In this document: in pieces, positions 37,875 to 47,800 of the stretch
Numbering within the stretch: the stretch's first letter is position 1
How the letters are laid out: each line of letters starts with the position of its first letter
Origin: Algihabitans albus
GTDB lineage: Bacteria; Pseudomonadota; Alphaproteobacteria; Kiloniellales; DSM-21159
DNA length: 64,000 bases
Reading direction: 5' to 3'
Assembly: GCF_003572205.1 (NCBI RefSeq)
Contig: NZ_QXNY01000004.1
Span: forward strand, 310,548-374,547
Program-made: the position numbers and the translations under genes
The notes under the pieces: model-generated
The model's database searches: none
What the model saw: the letters and a program-made list of their open reading frames with translations, nothing else
What the model was told of the DNA's origin: nothing

Positions 37875-39083
37875 TTAGCCTGCGGGGGCCGGTTCGGCGC
37901 TGGGATGGATCAGCCGGTTGTAGGAGATCGCCGCACCGAGTCCGCAGAGGGCGATGGCCGTTGCCATGGCATGAGGACTGCCATCCTGAAACGCTCCGAC
38001 AAAGAGACCGACGAGAGCCGCGCCTGTCATCTGCACGAAGCCCATTAGAGCCGAAGCCGCGCCCGCCATGCGCGGAAAGGGCCCGATGCCGCGCGCCATG
38101 GAGTTCGGGAGCGTCAAGCCGCACCCGACCAGCACCATCGCCATGGGGGCGGTCACGCTTGCGATCGAGTGCACCCCGGCCCAGGCCAAACCGGCGGCCA
38201 GCAAGCCGCCACCGAGCATGACGTGCGTGCCTAACCGGATTTGCCGATCGGTTTCCATCCGGCCATGAAGCCGGCTCGCCAGGAAGCTGCCTGTCATGAA
38301 GCCCAGGACCACGGCGGAGAAACACAATCCAAACTGCACGGGGGTCAATCCGAGGCCTTCGATCAGGGTGTAGGACGATCCCGAGATGAAAGAAAAGATC
38401 GAGGCATAACCGCAGGCCACGACCCCGATATAGCCTACGTAGGTTCGGTGCCGAAGGAGGCTTCGATAGTTCGCCAGAAACTGGAGCGGCCGCAGCGCGT
38501 TCCGGTCTTGATGAAGGTTGGTTTCGCGGAGCTGCAGAAAGACGGCGAGCAGCATAACGCCCCCGAAGAACGACAAGAGGGCGAAGTTAGCGGTCCAGCC
38601 GTAGGCTTCGGTCAGGAAACCGCCGAGGATCGGCCCGATCGCGGGCGCCAGCGCCATGGCCATGGCGAGCGTCGAAAGCACCTTGGCAGAGCGATCCGCC
38701 CCATATACGTCGCGCACGATAGTCCGGCCGAGCACAGGTCCGGCACAGCCTCCGAGCGCTTGGAAGAAGCGCGCCACGATCAGCGCCTCGATCGTCGTCG
38801 CCAACATGCAGGCGATCGAGGCGACCGTATAGATCGCCAAAGCGCCGATCAGAATCGGGCGACGGCCGAAGCGATCGGACAGCGGGCCGTAGCCCAGCAT
38901 CGAAATCGCGAAACCCGCGAGAAAGACGGAGAGGGTCAGCTGCACCTGACCGGGATCGGCAGCGAAGCGCTCGCCGATCATCGGCAGCGACGGCAGATAG
39001 AGATCCGTCGAAAGCGGGCCGAACGAGACCAGCCCGATCAGCAGCAGCATCGGAATCCTGATGGGCGGATCTGCCGACTTCAT
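37875..39083 (-). CDS. MFS exporter, Bcr/CflA family
   Basis: A 402-residue drug/proton antiporter with 12 predicted membrane helices. Motif A is YGPLSDRFGRRP after helix 2, and the Bcr/CflA-type N-terminus SFGPLSTDLYLPSLPMI is clear. Helix 4-5 contains ARFFQALGGCAGPVLGRTIVRD, the family's motif with a conserved Arg. Bcr/CflA members export bicyclomycin, chloramphenicol, sulfonamides or natural metabolites; the substrate here is unknown. Its start is followed by a 180-base gap to a divergent gene of the DUF6635 type. Confidence 0.9.
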   Translation of the reverse strand: MKSADPPIRIPMLLLIGLVSFGPLSTDLYLPSLPMIGERFAADPGQVQLTLSVFLAGFAISMLGYGPLSDRFGRRPILIGALAIYTVASIACMLATTIEALIVARFFQALGGCAGPVLGRTIVRDVYGADRSAKVLSTLAMAMALAPAIGPILGGFLTEAYGWTANFALLSFFGGVMLLAVFLQLRETNLHQDRNALRPLQFLANYRSLLRHRTYVGYIGVVACGYASIFSFISGSSYTLIEGLGLTPVQFGLCFSAVVLGFMTGSFLASRLHGRMETDRQIRLGTHVMLGGGLLAAGLAWAGVHSIASVTAPMAMVLVGCGLTLPNSMARGIGPFPRMAGAASALMGFVQMTGAALVGLFVGAFQDGSPHAMATAIALCGLGAAISYNRLIHPSAEPAPAG

Positions 39084-39263
39084 CTTTCTGGTGCAGTCTT
39101 TGCTGTCTCAGCCTACTAGAGGCTGTGTTCTGGGGACGCTCTGTGTAACCGCAACAGCCGATTGAATGCCAGCGATGATCACTGGCAAGCCAGCACTTAT
39201 GCAATTATCTGCAAGGGGAACTCATCTCGCTGCAATGGAAAGTCGTCCAGAACACCAACTGCG

Positions 39264-40307
39264 ATGCCCGAATCAGATATCACCTCTCTCGCCGAAGCGC
39301 CTCGCCCTCAGCTTCCGCTCGACCAAAGTGCCGTGCGCCAAGCCGTGACGACCGGTATCGCGCGCTACTGCGACGAGCGCCGCGCGCGCATCCCGGGCTT
39401 CGTGGCCGAAACCTACGGCTGGCGGGGCGCGATGCGGCTGCATCGCCGGGCTTTCGGCCCGGATCTGTGGCGCAGCCCCGCCAACATCATGTTGGCGCTC
39501 CCCTATGTCGCCACCCGCGCGGCGGCCGCCGGCGCTCGTGGCCTCGGCCGGCAACAGACCGCCGCTTGGCTGACTCGGCGCCAACTGTTCCTGACGACCG
39601 ATGTGGCGCGCGAGGTGGAGTGGCGCGTCTTCGCCGACTTCCTCGAGCTGCCCTATGTCCAAGACCTAGAGTCGCAGACCGCCCGGCGGTCGGAGCGTGA
39701 CGCTTTGGCCGAAGCCATCCTCGCGGATCCGGCGATCGACGCCGTTCTGCATAGCTTGCTGCGCCCGGTCGGCCGGCGTGCCGACGACCCGGCTTTCCGC
39801 GCCTGGCTGACAGATGCCATGGCGCACTATACCGGCAGCCGCACAGCAGCGGTGGACATCACCAACGCCTTGATCTCCGCCGGCGTCGGAGCCCTAGCTT
39901 TCAAGCAGTGGACGCCCGGAGCGCTCACGCTCGGTCCGATGCTGGCTCAGGCCCTGGCCCAAAAGCTGGCGATTGTCAGCTTCCCGTTAGGTGCCGGCCT
40001 GGGGGGGCTCTGGTACGGAGCCTTCCCGATCAGTGCGCCGGTGGCGGCAACGGCCGCGGCGACTGGCGGCGTACTCGCCTTGGGCGCGCTGGTTGCCGCC
40101 TTCGCCGGCGTCATCGCGGACCCCGTGCAGGCGCACCTCGGCCTGCATCAGCGTCGCCTCAACAAACTGGTAGCGTCTCTGGAGAGTGAGCTGCTGCAAG
40201 GCGAGGGGGAGAGCTTCACCGTCCGCGACCACTACGTCGCACGCGTCTTCGACCTGATGGATCTCGCCACCAGCGCCTATCGCCTGGCAATGCGTCCCGC
40301 CGGCTAG
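39264..40307 (+). CDS. DUF6635-like putative membrane-associated protein
   Basis: A 347-residue protein without a known function; assignment to DUF6635 is tentative, from the arrangement AVRQAVTTGIARYCDERRAR (residues about 24-43) then WRGAMRLHRRAFGPDLWRSPANIMLALPY. Two Ala/Gly-rich hydrophobic segments (about 213-235 and 255-292) may insert in or lie along the membrane. Conserved charged C-terminal helices follow (RDHYVARVFDLMDLATSAYR). The upstream frame to 39162 is an unlikely low-quality N-terminus; ATG 39264 is chosen. It overlaps the convergent DUF971 gene by 4 bases. Confidence 0.65.
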   Translation: MPESDITSLAEAPRPQLPLDQSAVRQAVTTGIARYCDERRARIPGFVAETYGWRGAMRLHRRAFGPDLWRSPANIMLALPYVATRAAAAGARGLGRQQTAAWLTRRQLFLTTDVAREVEWRVFADFLELPYVQDLESQTARRSERDALAEAILADPAIDAVLHSLLRPVGRRADDPAFRAWLTDAMAHYTGSRTAAVDITNALISAGVGALAFKQWTPGALTLGPMLAQALAQKLAIVSFPLGAGLGGLWYGAFPISAPVAATAAATGGVLALGALVAAFAGVIADPVQAHLGLHQRRLNKLVASLESELLQGEGESFTVRDHYVARVFDLMDLATSAYRLAMRPAG

Positions 40308-40711
40308 CGCCGGGCGGGCTCTCGCGACAGACCGCGTGCCTGGATGTTCTCCAGATAGTCGGACCAAAGCTGGTCCTGCTCCTCGCCAAGGCGATAGAGG
40401 TAATCCCAGGAATAGATCCCGGTGTCATGCAGATCGTCGAACTTCAGCCGCACGGCGTAGCTGCCCACGGGCTCGATCGCCATGATCCCCACGTGCCGGC
40501 GGCCCGCGACGATCTGCTTCTGACCCGGCCCGTGCCCCTGCACCTCGGCGGACGGACTTTCCACACGCAGCAATTCGGCCGACAAAGCGAAGGTGACGCC
40601 GTCGTCGAACTCGACCTCCAGCGTCTTGGCTTCCTTGGAGTAGCGAATCTCCAGCGGATGATGCTGAACGTCGAAACCGCTTTTCGGCGGCAAGGTCACG
40701 GGTTCGGGCAT
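40304..40711 (-). CDS. DUF971 (gamma-butyrobetaine hydroxylase N-like) protein
   Basis: A 135-residue protein of the DUF971 family, whose fold matches the N-terminal domain of gamma-butyrobetaine hydroxylase. LEIRYSKEAKTLEVEFDDG, then ALSAELLRVESPSAEVQGHG, then YAVRLKFDDLHDTGIYSWDYL are the recognisable blocks. Members are often linked with Fe-S cluster (Mrp/ApbC) proteins, and their role is not settled. It stands alone here, between a DUF6635-like gene (3' overlap of 4 bases) and the Trm112-like gene 18 bases upstream; same-strand order suggests one operon with Trm112-like. Confidence 0.87.
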   Translation of the reverse strand: MPEPVTLPPKSGFDVQHHPLEIRYSKEAKTLEVEFDDGVTFALSAELLRVESPSAEVQGHGPGQKQIVAGRRHVGIMAIEPVGSYAVRLKFDDLHDTGIYSWDYLYRLGEEQDQLWSDYLENIQARGLSREPARR

Positions 40712-40729
40712 GGCTGTCTTCTTACGGGA

Positions 40730-40951
40730 TCAGGCCTCGTCGAGGCTGCGGGCCTCGTCGGGCAACATAATGGGGATGCCGTCGCGGATCGGATATGCGA
40801 GCCCGGCTTGACGGCTGATCAGCTCCTGAGCTTCGCGATCATACTCCAGGGGCGTCTTGGTGAGCGGACAGACCAGGATCTCGAGCAGTTTCGGATCCAC
40901 GCTCTGCGGCGTCGCGGGCTCGCCCTGGGTCGCTTCGGGTTTCTCGGCCAT
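40730..40951 (-). CDS. Trm112-like protein (YcaR family)
   Basis: A 73-residue protein. After a Pro/Ala/Glu-rich leader, [39 protein letters not shown] (about residues 44-65) and [10 protein letters not shown] show the Trm112/YcaR pattern. Eukaryotic Trm112 activates methyltransferases through a zinc ribbon; this bacterial version retains one of the usual cysteines only, so zinc binding is doubtful. It is upstream of the DUF971 gene on the same strand (18-base gap). Confidence 0.87.
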   Translation of the reverse strand: MAEKPEATQGEPATPQSVDPKLLEILVCPLTKTPLEYDREAQELISRQAGLAYPIRDGIPIMLPDEARSLDEA

Positions 40952-41049
40952 CTTACTCGGTCTCTCTTATGCGCCAGCTTCACGAAACGAGACGATAGAG
41001 CATCGTCCGGTTGGACGCGCCAATTCGACTCATATGTCGGCGTTCTAAC

Positions 41050-41748
41050 CTAGTGGCGCAAGTCGCCGGAACCGGTTTCGCCAGCCGACAGCGTGCTCAT
41101 CTCCATGATCGTCGTCATGGTCCGCGCCCGCTCCGAAAGATCCGTGGCTTCCAGTAGGGCCTGCTTCTCGCTGGGTTCGAAAGGGCAGATCATTGCCAGC
41201 GAGGTGATCAACCGCTCATCCGGCGTTTCCTCGATGGCGTCCCAGTCGCCCGAAAGCCCGGTATTGGCGAAGTAGCCGCGCAGAGCCTGCATCAAACGAG
41301 GCCGGTCGATACCGCCGGTGTTGATCTCGGCCGCCTGCAAGTCCTCGCGCCAGCGCGACCAGTCAGCCCGCACCCGGCGATATCCCTCCTTCAGCTCAAG
41401 CTCCTCGACGACGCGAAACCGGGCCAGGCCGGATAAGGTGATGAGCAGGCGCCCATCATCGGTTTCGCTGAAGGCCGTGATTCGCCCGGCGCAGCCGACC
41501 TCATAAACCGATGCAGCCGCCTTGTGCGGGGGTGGCGACTCGGCACCACCTTCTGGGTCTTCGACCGGCTGAACCATGCCGATCAGCCGGTCGCTGGCAA
41601 TCGCGTCGCGCGCCATCGCGAGATAGCGTGGCTCGAAGACATTGAGCGGAAGCCGGCCGCCGGGTAGCAGCAAGACGCCCGAGAGCGGGAAGATCGGGAG
41701 GATTTCAGGCAGATTTTCAAAATCTGGATCGAAAGAGTTACGCTTCAT
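41050..41748 (-). CDS. LON substrate-binding domain protein
   Basis: A 232-residue protein consisting of the N-terminal LON domain alone, with no ATPase or protease. ILPIFPLSGVLLLPGGRLPLNVFEPRY (positions about 15-41) is the diagnostic block. The region VYEVGCAGRITAFSETDDGR and LITLSGLARFRVV follows. The family is probably involved in substrate recognition; the exact role is unknown. The start overlaps the stop of the thioredoxin-like gene as ATGA, so the two are translated together; both relate to protein quality control, which is inference. Confidence 0.9.
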   Translation of the reverse strand: MKRNSFDPDFENLPEILPIFPLSGVLLLPGGRLPLNVFEPRYLAMARDAIASDRLIGMVQPVEDPEGGAESPPPHKAAASVYEVGCAGRITAFSETDDGRLLITLSGLARFRVVEELELKEGYRRVRADWSRWREDLQAAEINTGGIDRPRLMQALRGYFANTGLSGDWDAIEETPDERLITSLAMICPFEPSEKQALLEATDLSERARTMTTIMEMSTLSAGETGSGDLRH

Positions 41749-42716
41749 GCAAACAAAAGGGACGACAAACGTCGACGCATCTCCACAGTGAGCGGGTCGG
41801 CAGGGCCCCAGGCCTCGAAGTATTTCAAGAGCTGTTTGCGGGCTGCCTCGTCGTTCCAATTACGCTGACGACGCACGATGTCCAGCAGCGCCTCGGCGGC
41901 GGCTTCCTTTTTGTTGGCGGCATAGAGGGCCAAGGCCAGGTCGAAACGAGCCTGATGGTCGGCAGAGTCCTGCGCGATCCGTTCCATCAGCTCGGGAATG
42001 GCGCCGGCGCCGGGTCCCTCGCCGCTCAGTTCCAGGGCCGTCTTCACCGGCTGCAACTGCGGAGTGGCCTTGGTTTCGTCCTCCAGCTGATCGAAGGCCA
42101 TCTTGGCCTCCTCGGCCCGCCCGAGATCGATCAGCAAGCGCAGGTATTCGCCCAGGGCGTCCAGGTTTTCCGGATCGTGCTGCAGCACTTGGCCGTAGAT
42201 GGCGGCGGCCTGTTCGCTCTGGCCCTCGGTAACCAGCTGCTTGGCCTGTTCCATCGCTTGAGCAACCGCCTCGCCTTCACCGCCTCCGGCGGCCTGGGTT
42301 CCGCCGGCGGTCTGGATCACGCCATCGATGAACTGCTTGAGCTGGCTGCCGGGCAAGGCACCTTGGAAGCCGTCGATGGGCTGGCCCTGGAAGAAAGCAT
42401 AGACGGTGGGCAGCGAGGCAATGCGCAACTGTTGCGCCAGTCCCTGATTCTGATCGACGTTGATCTTGACCAGTTTGATCGCGCCCTTGGCGTCGCGAAC
42501 CGCGGCCTCCAGCGCAGGTGTGAGCTGCTTGCAGGGCCCGCACCAGTCGGCCCAGAAGTCCACAAGAATCGGCATCGTCATGGAGGCGTCCAGCACGTCT
42601 CGTGCGAAGGACTGCATGTCCGCGTCCTTGATCAAATCGCTATCGGCCGCGGTGGTCTGGGTCGTAGAGGTCTGAGTCTCGGGGGTCTGCGGCCCCTTGC
42701 CGAAAGTCGGGAACAT
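41745..42716 (-). CDS. cnoX: Thioredoxin-TPR protein, CnoX/YbbN-like
   Basis: A 323-residue chaperedoxin. The thioredoxin domain (about 35-140) has WCGPC at residues 58-62, FWADWCGPCKQLTP, so it should be redox-active, unlike E. coli YbbN (SQHC). The C-terminal half (about 180-320) has TPR-like helical repeats, including DPENLDALGEYLRLLIDLGR and ADHQARFDLALALYAANKKE. Members bind unfolded proteins and pass them to GroEL or DnaK. It overlaps the LON-domain gene (ATGA), and the frame is open 33 codons upstream with no sensible start. Confidence 0.87.
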   Translation of the reverse strand: MFPTFGKGPQTPETQTSTTQTTAADSDLIKDADMQSFARDVLDASMTMPILVDFWADWCGPCKQLTPALEAAVRDAKGAIKLVKINVDQNQGLAQQLRIASLPTVYAFFQGQPIDGFQGALPGSQLKQFIDGVIQTAGGTQAAGGGEGEAVAQAMEQAKQLVTEGQSEQAAAIYGQVLQHDPENLDALGEYLRLLIDLGRAEEAKMAFDQLEDETKATPQLQPVKTALELSGEGPGAGAIPELMERIAQDSADHQARFDLALALYAANKKEAAAEALLDIVRRQRNWNDEAARKQLLKYFEAWGPADPLTVEMRRRLSSLLFA

Positions 42717-42836
42717 GAGTTGTCCGCCTGCTGCTTCGTCGATGGGTGTCGGTGGAGGGCGCTGGCTGCCCCGCCAGCCCCGAAAGGCGCCGTTTATGTG
42801 GCCAATAGAGCGCAAGAGAGCAAGGGTGCGCCGGTT

Positions 42837-43439
42837 CTACCCTGGGTCCCGCTCGGCTTGGACCAAGTCGACGATCCGCGGCGGGTGGCCAGTGGACTCG
42901 GCGAAGCGAATCAGGTCGGCGGCAGCCATCGCCGTCGTTTGCTCGTTGGTCAGCGGATGAACGTTCACCGGCTCCTGCTCCAAAAGACCGGCATCGAGCA
43001 CCAGAGTGACGGCAGCCTCATGGTCGTTGATCACGGCCAGTGGCGTGACGGCGCCCGGTAAGACGCCGAGATGGCGCATCAGGCGTTCGGCACTGCCGAA
43101 GGACAGCCGGCCGCCGCCCAACAGCTCACCGAGCTTCTTCAGGTCGAGTGGCCGGTCCTCCAGCGAAGTGACCAGCCACATGGCGCCCTTCTTGTTGCGC
43201 AGAAAGAGATTCTTGGTGTGCCCGCCCGGCAGTTGACCGCGCAGGGCCTTGGACTGCTCCACGGTGAAGAGCGGCGGATGCTCCACGCTTCGTTGAGCAA
43301 TGCCCAACTCCTCCAGCTTGGCGATCAAGGCCTCCGGTGTCAGCGGTACGCTGCCGTCGGCAAGCAGAACCGCCGTTTCGGTCTCCGCCTCAGTTCGGCC
43401 TCCCATCTCGACTCCCGATTCCGTCCTGCCGTCCGTCAT
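42837..43439 (-). CDS. Prolyl-tRNA editing protein ProXp/PrdX
   Basis: A 200-residue YbaK-fold trans-editing protein that hydrolyses misacylated prolyl-tRNA (for example Ala-tRNA-Pro). The core TVEQSKALRGQLPGGHTKNL contains the conserved Lys-Gly-His pattern; FLRNKKGAMWLV and RLSFGSAERLMRHLGV are also family features, as is PVNVHPLTNEQTT. The frame is open to 43556, but the extra N-terminus is low-quality; the ATG at 43439 (or 43406) is likely. It is on the minus strand with a 120-base gap to the cnoX-like gene. Confidence 0.9.
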   Translation of the reverse strand: MTDGRTESGVEMGGRTEAETETAVLLADGSVPLTPEALIAKLEELGIAQRSVEHPPLFTVEQSKALRGQLPGGHTKNLFLRNKKGAMWLVTSLEDRPLDLKKLGELLGGGRLSFGSAERLMRHLGVLPGAVTPLAVINDHEAAVTLVLDAGLLEQEPVNVHPLTNEQTTAMAAADLIRFAESTGHPPRIVDLVQAERDPG

Positions 43440-43634
43440 GATCGCCAACCCTGTCGCGGTCCACCGCGCCCCGCAAGGGCACGGCACCATGATCCAATCA
43501 AGACCGGCAAGAGCGAAGCCGGAGACCGGTAGAGACCTTCGAGGCGACGACTCCACTCTTGCATCGATCAGGCAAAAGCGCTAACTCCCCCTCCTCACCG
43601 GCTGGGTCCAGGCTCGCCGGTTTCGATCAGGAGC

Positions 43635-43709
43635 GCGGGCGTAGCTCAGGGGTAGAGCACAACCTTGCCAAGGTTGGGGTCGTGAGTTCGAATCTCATCG
43701 CCCGCTCCA
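43635..43709 (+). tRNA. tRNA-Gly (GCC anticodon)
   Basis: A 75-nt cloverleaf: acceptor arm GCGGGCG pairing with CGCCCGC, D-arm GCTCAGGGGTAGAGC, anticodon stem CAACC/GGTTG with loop TTGCCAA (anticodon GCC), T-arm with GTTCGAATC, discriminator T and encoded CCA (43707-43709). Reads GGC and GGU/GGC-type glycine codons. It is the only tRNA seen in the window, and stands in the gap between prdX-like (minus) and the rRNA methyltransferase gene (plus). Confidence 0.97.
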
Positions 43710-43734
43710 GATTTCGATTTTGCCCGGAAGATCC

Positions 43735-43770
43735 CAACTTGCCAAAGTTGCCCCGTCTGCGGCAGATGGG
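43735..43770 (+). terminator. Two hairpins downstream of tRNA-Gly
   Basis: CAACTT-GCCA-AAGTTG (43735-43750) is a perfect 6-bp stem that resembles the anticodon arm of the tRNA just upstream. CCCGTCTG-CGG-CAGATGGG (43752-43770) is an 8-bp stem with one wobble pair. Together they could end the tRNA transcript. No T-run follows. Confidence 0.4.
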
Positions 43771-43817
43771 TCTCCGCGCGCGGCGAAGCAAAGCTCGCTG
43801 GCACGCGGTAGCTCGGA

Positions 43818-43843
43818 CAGTGAAGTTCCACAGTGAAATTCCA
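43818..43843 (+). repeat. Tandem 13-bp repeat at the rRNA methyltransferase start
   Basis: CAGTGAAGTTCCA (43818-43830) and CAGTGAAATTCCA (43831-43843) are adjacent copies with one mismatch. The last base of copy 2 is the A of the ATG start. No Shine-Dalgarno sequence is visible there, so the repeat takes the place of the ribosome site. Confidence 0.6.
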
Positions 43844-44568
43844 TGGAAAAGATTTTCGGTAAGCACTCCGTGCGGGCGGTCTTCCTGCAACGCCCGCGGC
43901 AGGTGCAGCGCCTGGTGCTGGCAGGCAAGGAGGCCTATCACACGGAGTTCATTGCGGCGGCGGAACGGCTCGGCCTGAAACCGGAATTCGTGGCTTGGCC
44001 GGACTTCCTGCGGATCGGGGAGTTCACGGAAGACGACAAGCACCAGGGCATCTGCGCCTTCGTCAAGCCACGGCGGATCTACGGCGACCGCGATCTGGAC
44101 CTGCTGGCCGAGGTCGACTGCCTGTTGCTGCTGGACCAGGTGTCCAATCCGCAGAACTTCGCGACAATGCTGCGCACGGCCGCCTTCTTCCAGATCCCGG
44201 CGGTGGCCGTCCTGCGCAACCGTTCGGTCGATATCTCGCCCACCGTGGTGCGCTATGCCGTCGGTGGCGCTGAATTCGTCAAGATTTTCCGCGTCACCAA
44301 CCTCTCGCAAACCCTGACCGCCCTCAAGACGCTGGGCTTCTGGGCATACGGCTTGGACGGGGAAGCGCCGGCGACGCTGGCGCAGACGACCTTCGCGGAA
44401 AAGTCGATCTTCGTGATCGGCGCCGAGGGCGAGGGACTGCGGCCCAAGACCCGCAAATACTGTGACGCCCTGGTGCGGATCCCCGGCGGACAACCGGGCC
44501 TCGACAGTCTGAACGCCGGCGTCGCGGCGGCGGTCGCCATGGCCGAGTTCCGGCGCTTGCGCAGCTGA
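43843..44568 (+). CDS. rlmB: TrmH/SpoU-family RNA 2'-O-methyltransferase
   Basis: A 241-residue SPOUT methyltransferase, probably RlmB-like (23S rRNA Gm2251) or TrmH-like. The three motifs of the knotted fold are present: DQVSNPQNFATMLRTAAFF near residue 95, IGAEGEGLRPKTRKY near 185, and IPGGQPGLDSLNAGVAAAV at the C-terminus with the conserved Asn. An N-terminal substrate-binding domain starts MEKIFGKHSV. It follows the tRNA-Gly gene, with two tRNA-side hairpins between; a terminator-like inverted repeat follows the stop. Which RNA is modified is not determined by sequence. Confidence 0.85.
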   Translation: MEKIFGKHSVRAVFLQRPRQVQRLVLAGKEAYHTEFIAAAERLGLKPEFVAWPDFLRIGEFTEDDKHQGICAFVKPRRIYGDRDLDLLAEVDCLLLLDQVSNPQNFATMLRTAAFFQIPAVAVLRNRSVDISPTVVRYAVGGAEFVKIFRVTNLSQTLTALKTLGFWAYGLDGEAPATLAQTTFAEKSIFVIGAEGEGLRPKTRKYCDALVRIPGGQPGLDSLNAGVAAAVAMAEFRRLRS

Positions 44569-44575
44569 ACCGAAA

Positions 44576-44591
44576 GGTCCGCAGACGGACC
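44576..44591 (+). terminator. Stem-loop after the rRNA methyltransferase gene
   Basis: GGTCCG-CAGA-CGGACC forms a perfect 6-bp stem with a 4-base loop starting 7 bases after the stop codon. No T-tract follows. It may end the transcript before the glutamate dehydrogenase gene. Confidence 0.38.
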
Positions 44592-44810
44592 GGCGATAAA
44601 GTCACACGCGAAGCAGACGATCCTTTTACCGTGTCAGCTTTATTATATGGCAGCCCCTCCCGCTCGACATGGCGATGGGGTAGTGTCCCGCCATCTGAGT
44701 CACCTCGGATTCCAGCAGTTGAGAGACTCGGCCAGCGAGCAGAAAAGCGGGCCGCGGCAAGCAGCGGTGCGGGCCCGCGAAGCGACACCGGACGGGGAAG
44801 GGAGCCGGCC

Positions 44811-47800
44811 ATGGCACGTCAAGCGGAAGACACGACGGTCCACTTGATCGACTCGGCAGCGAAACTGATCCGCCAGGGCACAACCGGCGAGGCCGGTGCG
44901 GCAGCCGAGCGCTTCCTACAGCTCTTCTTCGCCCACGTGCCGCCGGACGACCTGCGCGATCAAACACCCGAGAATCTGGCAGGTGCCGCCCAGTCGGTCT
45001 GGTCCTTCGCGCAGACGCGCAAGCCCGGCCGCGCAGAGATTCGACTCTACAATCCGACGGTCGAGACCCACGGCTGGTCCTGTCCGCATACGGTCGTCGA
45101 AATCGTCAATGACGATATGCCGTTCCTGGTGGACTCCGTCACTGCCGCGATGAATCGGCGCGATATCGAGGTACGCCTGATCATCCATCCGATCCTGCCC
45201 ATGGAGCGCGACGAAACCGGCAAGCTGGTGCGGTTGGGCGATACCAGCGACGTGGAGATCGCCGGGGCTGCCGAATCCTGCATGCTGCTGATGATCGAGC
45301 AGCAGCCGATGTCGCTCCACGCGGAAATCACCACCGTTCTGGAGGGCGTGCTGAACGACGTGCGCCTGGCGGTCGAGGACTGGCGGTCGATCCGCCAACG
45401 CTGCCGCGATCTGATTCGCGATCTGGATCGCAACCCCCCACGCTTGGCCAGAGAAGAGGTGGAGGAGGCCATCGGCTTCCTCGAATGGCTGGACGACGAT
45501 CACTTCACCTTCCTGGGCTACCGCGAATACCGCTTCCAAGGCAGCGGGCAGGGGGCCCTGGCCAAGATCGATCCCGACAGCGGCCTCGGCCTGCTCCGCA
45601 ACGTCGACTTTTCTGTCTTCGACGGCCTGCGCGACCTGGGCAAGCTGCCGCCGGACGTGCAGGACTGGGTGAAGACGCCGGAACTTCTGCGCATCACCAA
45701 GGCCAACAGGCGCTCAACGGTCCACCGAGACGCCCATATCGATGCCATTGCGGTCAAGCTGTTCGACAACAAGAACAAAATCTGCGGCGAGCGGCTGTTT
45801 ATCGGCCTTTTCACCTCCGCGGCCTACAGCCAGAGCCCGCGCGAGATCCCGCAGCTCAAGCGCAAGGTCGACAAGGTCCTGCAACTGGCGGGCTTCTCGC
45901 CGGCAAGCCACGACGGCAAAGCCCTTCTGCACATCCTGGAAACCTACCCGCGCGACGAACTCTTCCAGATCGATACCGAAGAACTGCAAGATACAGCGCT
46001 CGGCGTCTTGCATCTGCAGGAGCGCCAGCGGACTGCCCTGTTCGTTCGGCGCGATCCCTTCGAGCGTTTCGTCTCCTGCATGGTTTACGTGCCGCGCGAC
46101 CGCTTCGACACAAATTTGCGGCTCAAACTACAAGGGCTGCTCGCAGAGGCCTACGCCGGGCGGATCGCGGCCTTTTCCACGCAGTTGGGCGACGCCTTGC
46201 TGGCCCGCCTGCATGTGATCGTGAAGACCACTCGAGGGCAGGTGCCGAAGGTCGAGGTCGCGGCCTTGGAACGACAGCTGGCCGAGGCGGCGCGATCCTG
46301 GACCGACACCTTCGAAGCGGCGCTGGTGTCGGCCCACGGCGAGCAGGAGGGGCTCGCTCTGTTCCGGCGCTACGAACGTGCCTTTCCGACCAACTACCGG
46401 GAAGCGCATGTGGCGAAGGACGCGGTCGCCGACCTGGCCAAGGTCGAGACGACCCTGGGCGAAGCGGGTCTGGCTCTGGACCTCTACCGACCGCATCGCG
46501 CGACCGACGACGTCCTGCATTTCAAACTCTACATCGCCGGTCATCCGATTCCGCTGTCGGATGTCTTGCCCATGCTGGAACAGATGGGCCTGCGCGTGAT
46601 CTCCGAGGTCCCCTACGAGATTCGCATCAAGGGCACCAAGGAAGGCGGCGGCGGGATGGCCGTCTGGATCCACGACTTCTCCCTGCGGCTGGGTTCCGGA
46701 CAGAGCGTCGATCTGGAGGAGGTCCGCGATGCCTTCCACGAGGTTTTCGCACTGACCTGGACCGACAAGATGGAGGGCGACCGCTTCAACGGTCTGGTGC
46801 TGGCGGCCGGACTGACGGCGCAAGAGATCCGTATCCTGCGCGCCTACGCCAAGTATCTGCGCCAAGCCGGTATCACCTTCAGCCAAAGCTACATGGAGGA
46901 AACGCTGGCCGGAAACCCGGCGATCGCGGCCAAGCTGGCGGAGCTGTTCGAGACGCGCTTCGACCCGGCACGGAGAAAGGGGCGCAAGCCGGCCGAGCTG
47001 GCCAAGGCGGAGCAAACGCTGGTCGCGGCGATCGAGACCGCACTGGAAGCGGTCGCGAACCTGGACGAAGACCGCATTCTGCGGCGCTTCCTCAACGCCG
47101 TCAGCGCGACCCTACGCACGAACTACTATCAGACCGACGATACCGGGCGGATCAAGCCCTACATCTCCTTCAAGCTCGACAGCCGGGCCATTGAAGACTT
47201 GCCCGAACCGAAACCCTACCGGGAAATCTTCGTCTACGCGCCGCAGGTCGAAGGCGTGCATCTGCGTTTTGGACCCGTCGCGCGCGGCGGCCTGCGCTGG
47301 TCCGACCGGCGCGAGGATTTCCGCACCGAGGTGCTGGGCCTGGTCAAGGCACAACAGGTCAAGAACGCGGTCATCGTTCCAGTCGGCTCGAAGGGCGGCT
47401 TCGTGCCGAAGCGCTTGCCGCCTCCGTCGGAGGGGCGAGAGGCCTTCATGGCGGAGGGCGTGGCCGCCTACAAGACCTTCATTCGCGGTCTGCTCGACAT
47501 CACCGACAATACCCAGGCCGGCAAGATCGTGCCGCCTAGACAGGTCGTCCGCCACGACGGCGACGACCCCTATCTGGTCGTCGCGGCCGACAAGGGCACG
47601 GCGACCTTCTCCGACTACGCCAACGGCGTCAGCCAGGACTACGGGTTCTGGCTCGACGACGCCTTCGCCTCCGGCGGCTCGGCCGGCTACGACCACAAGG
47701 TCATGGGAATCACGGCCCGAGGTGCATGGGAGTCGGTCAAGCGGCACTTCAGAGAAGTCGGCAAGGACATCCAGCGCGAGACCTTCACGGCGATCGGCGT

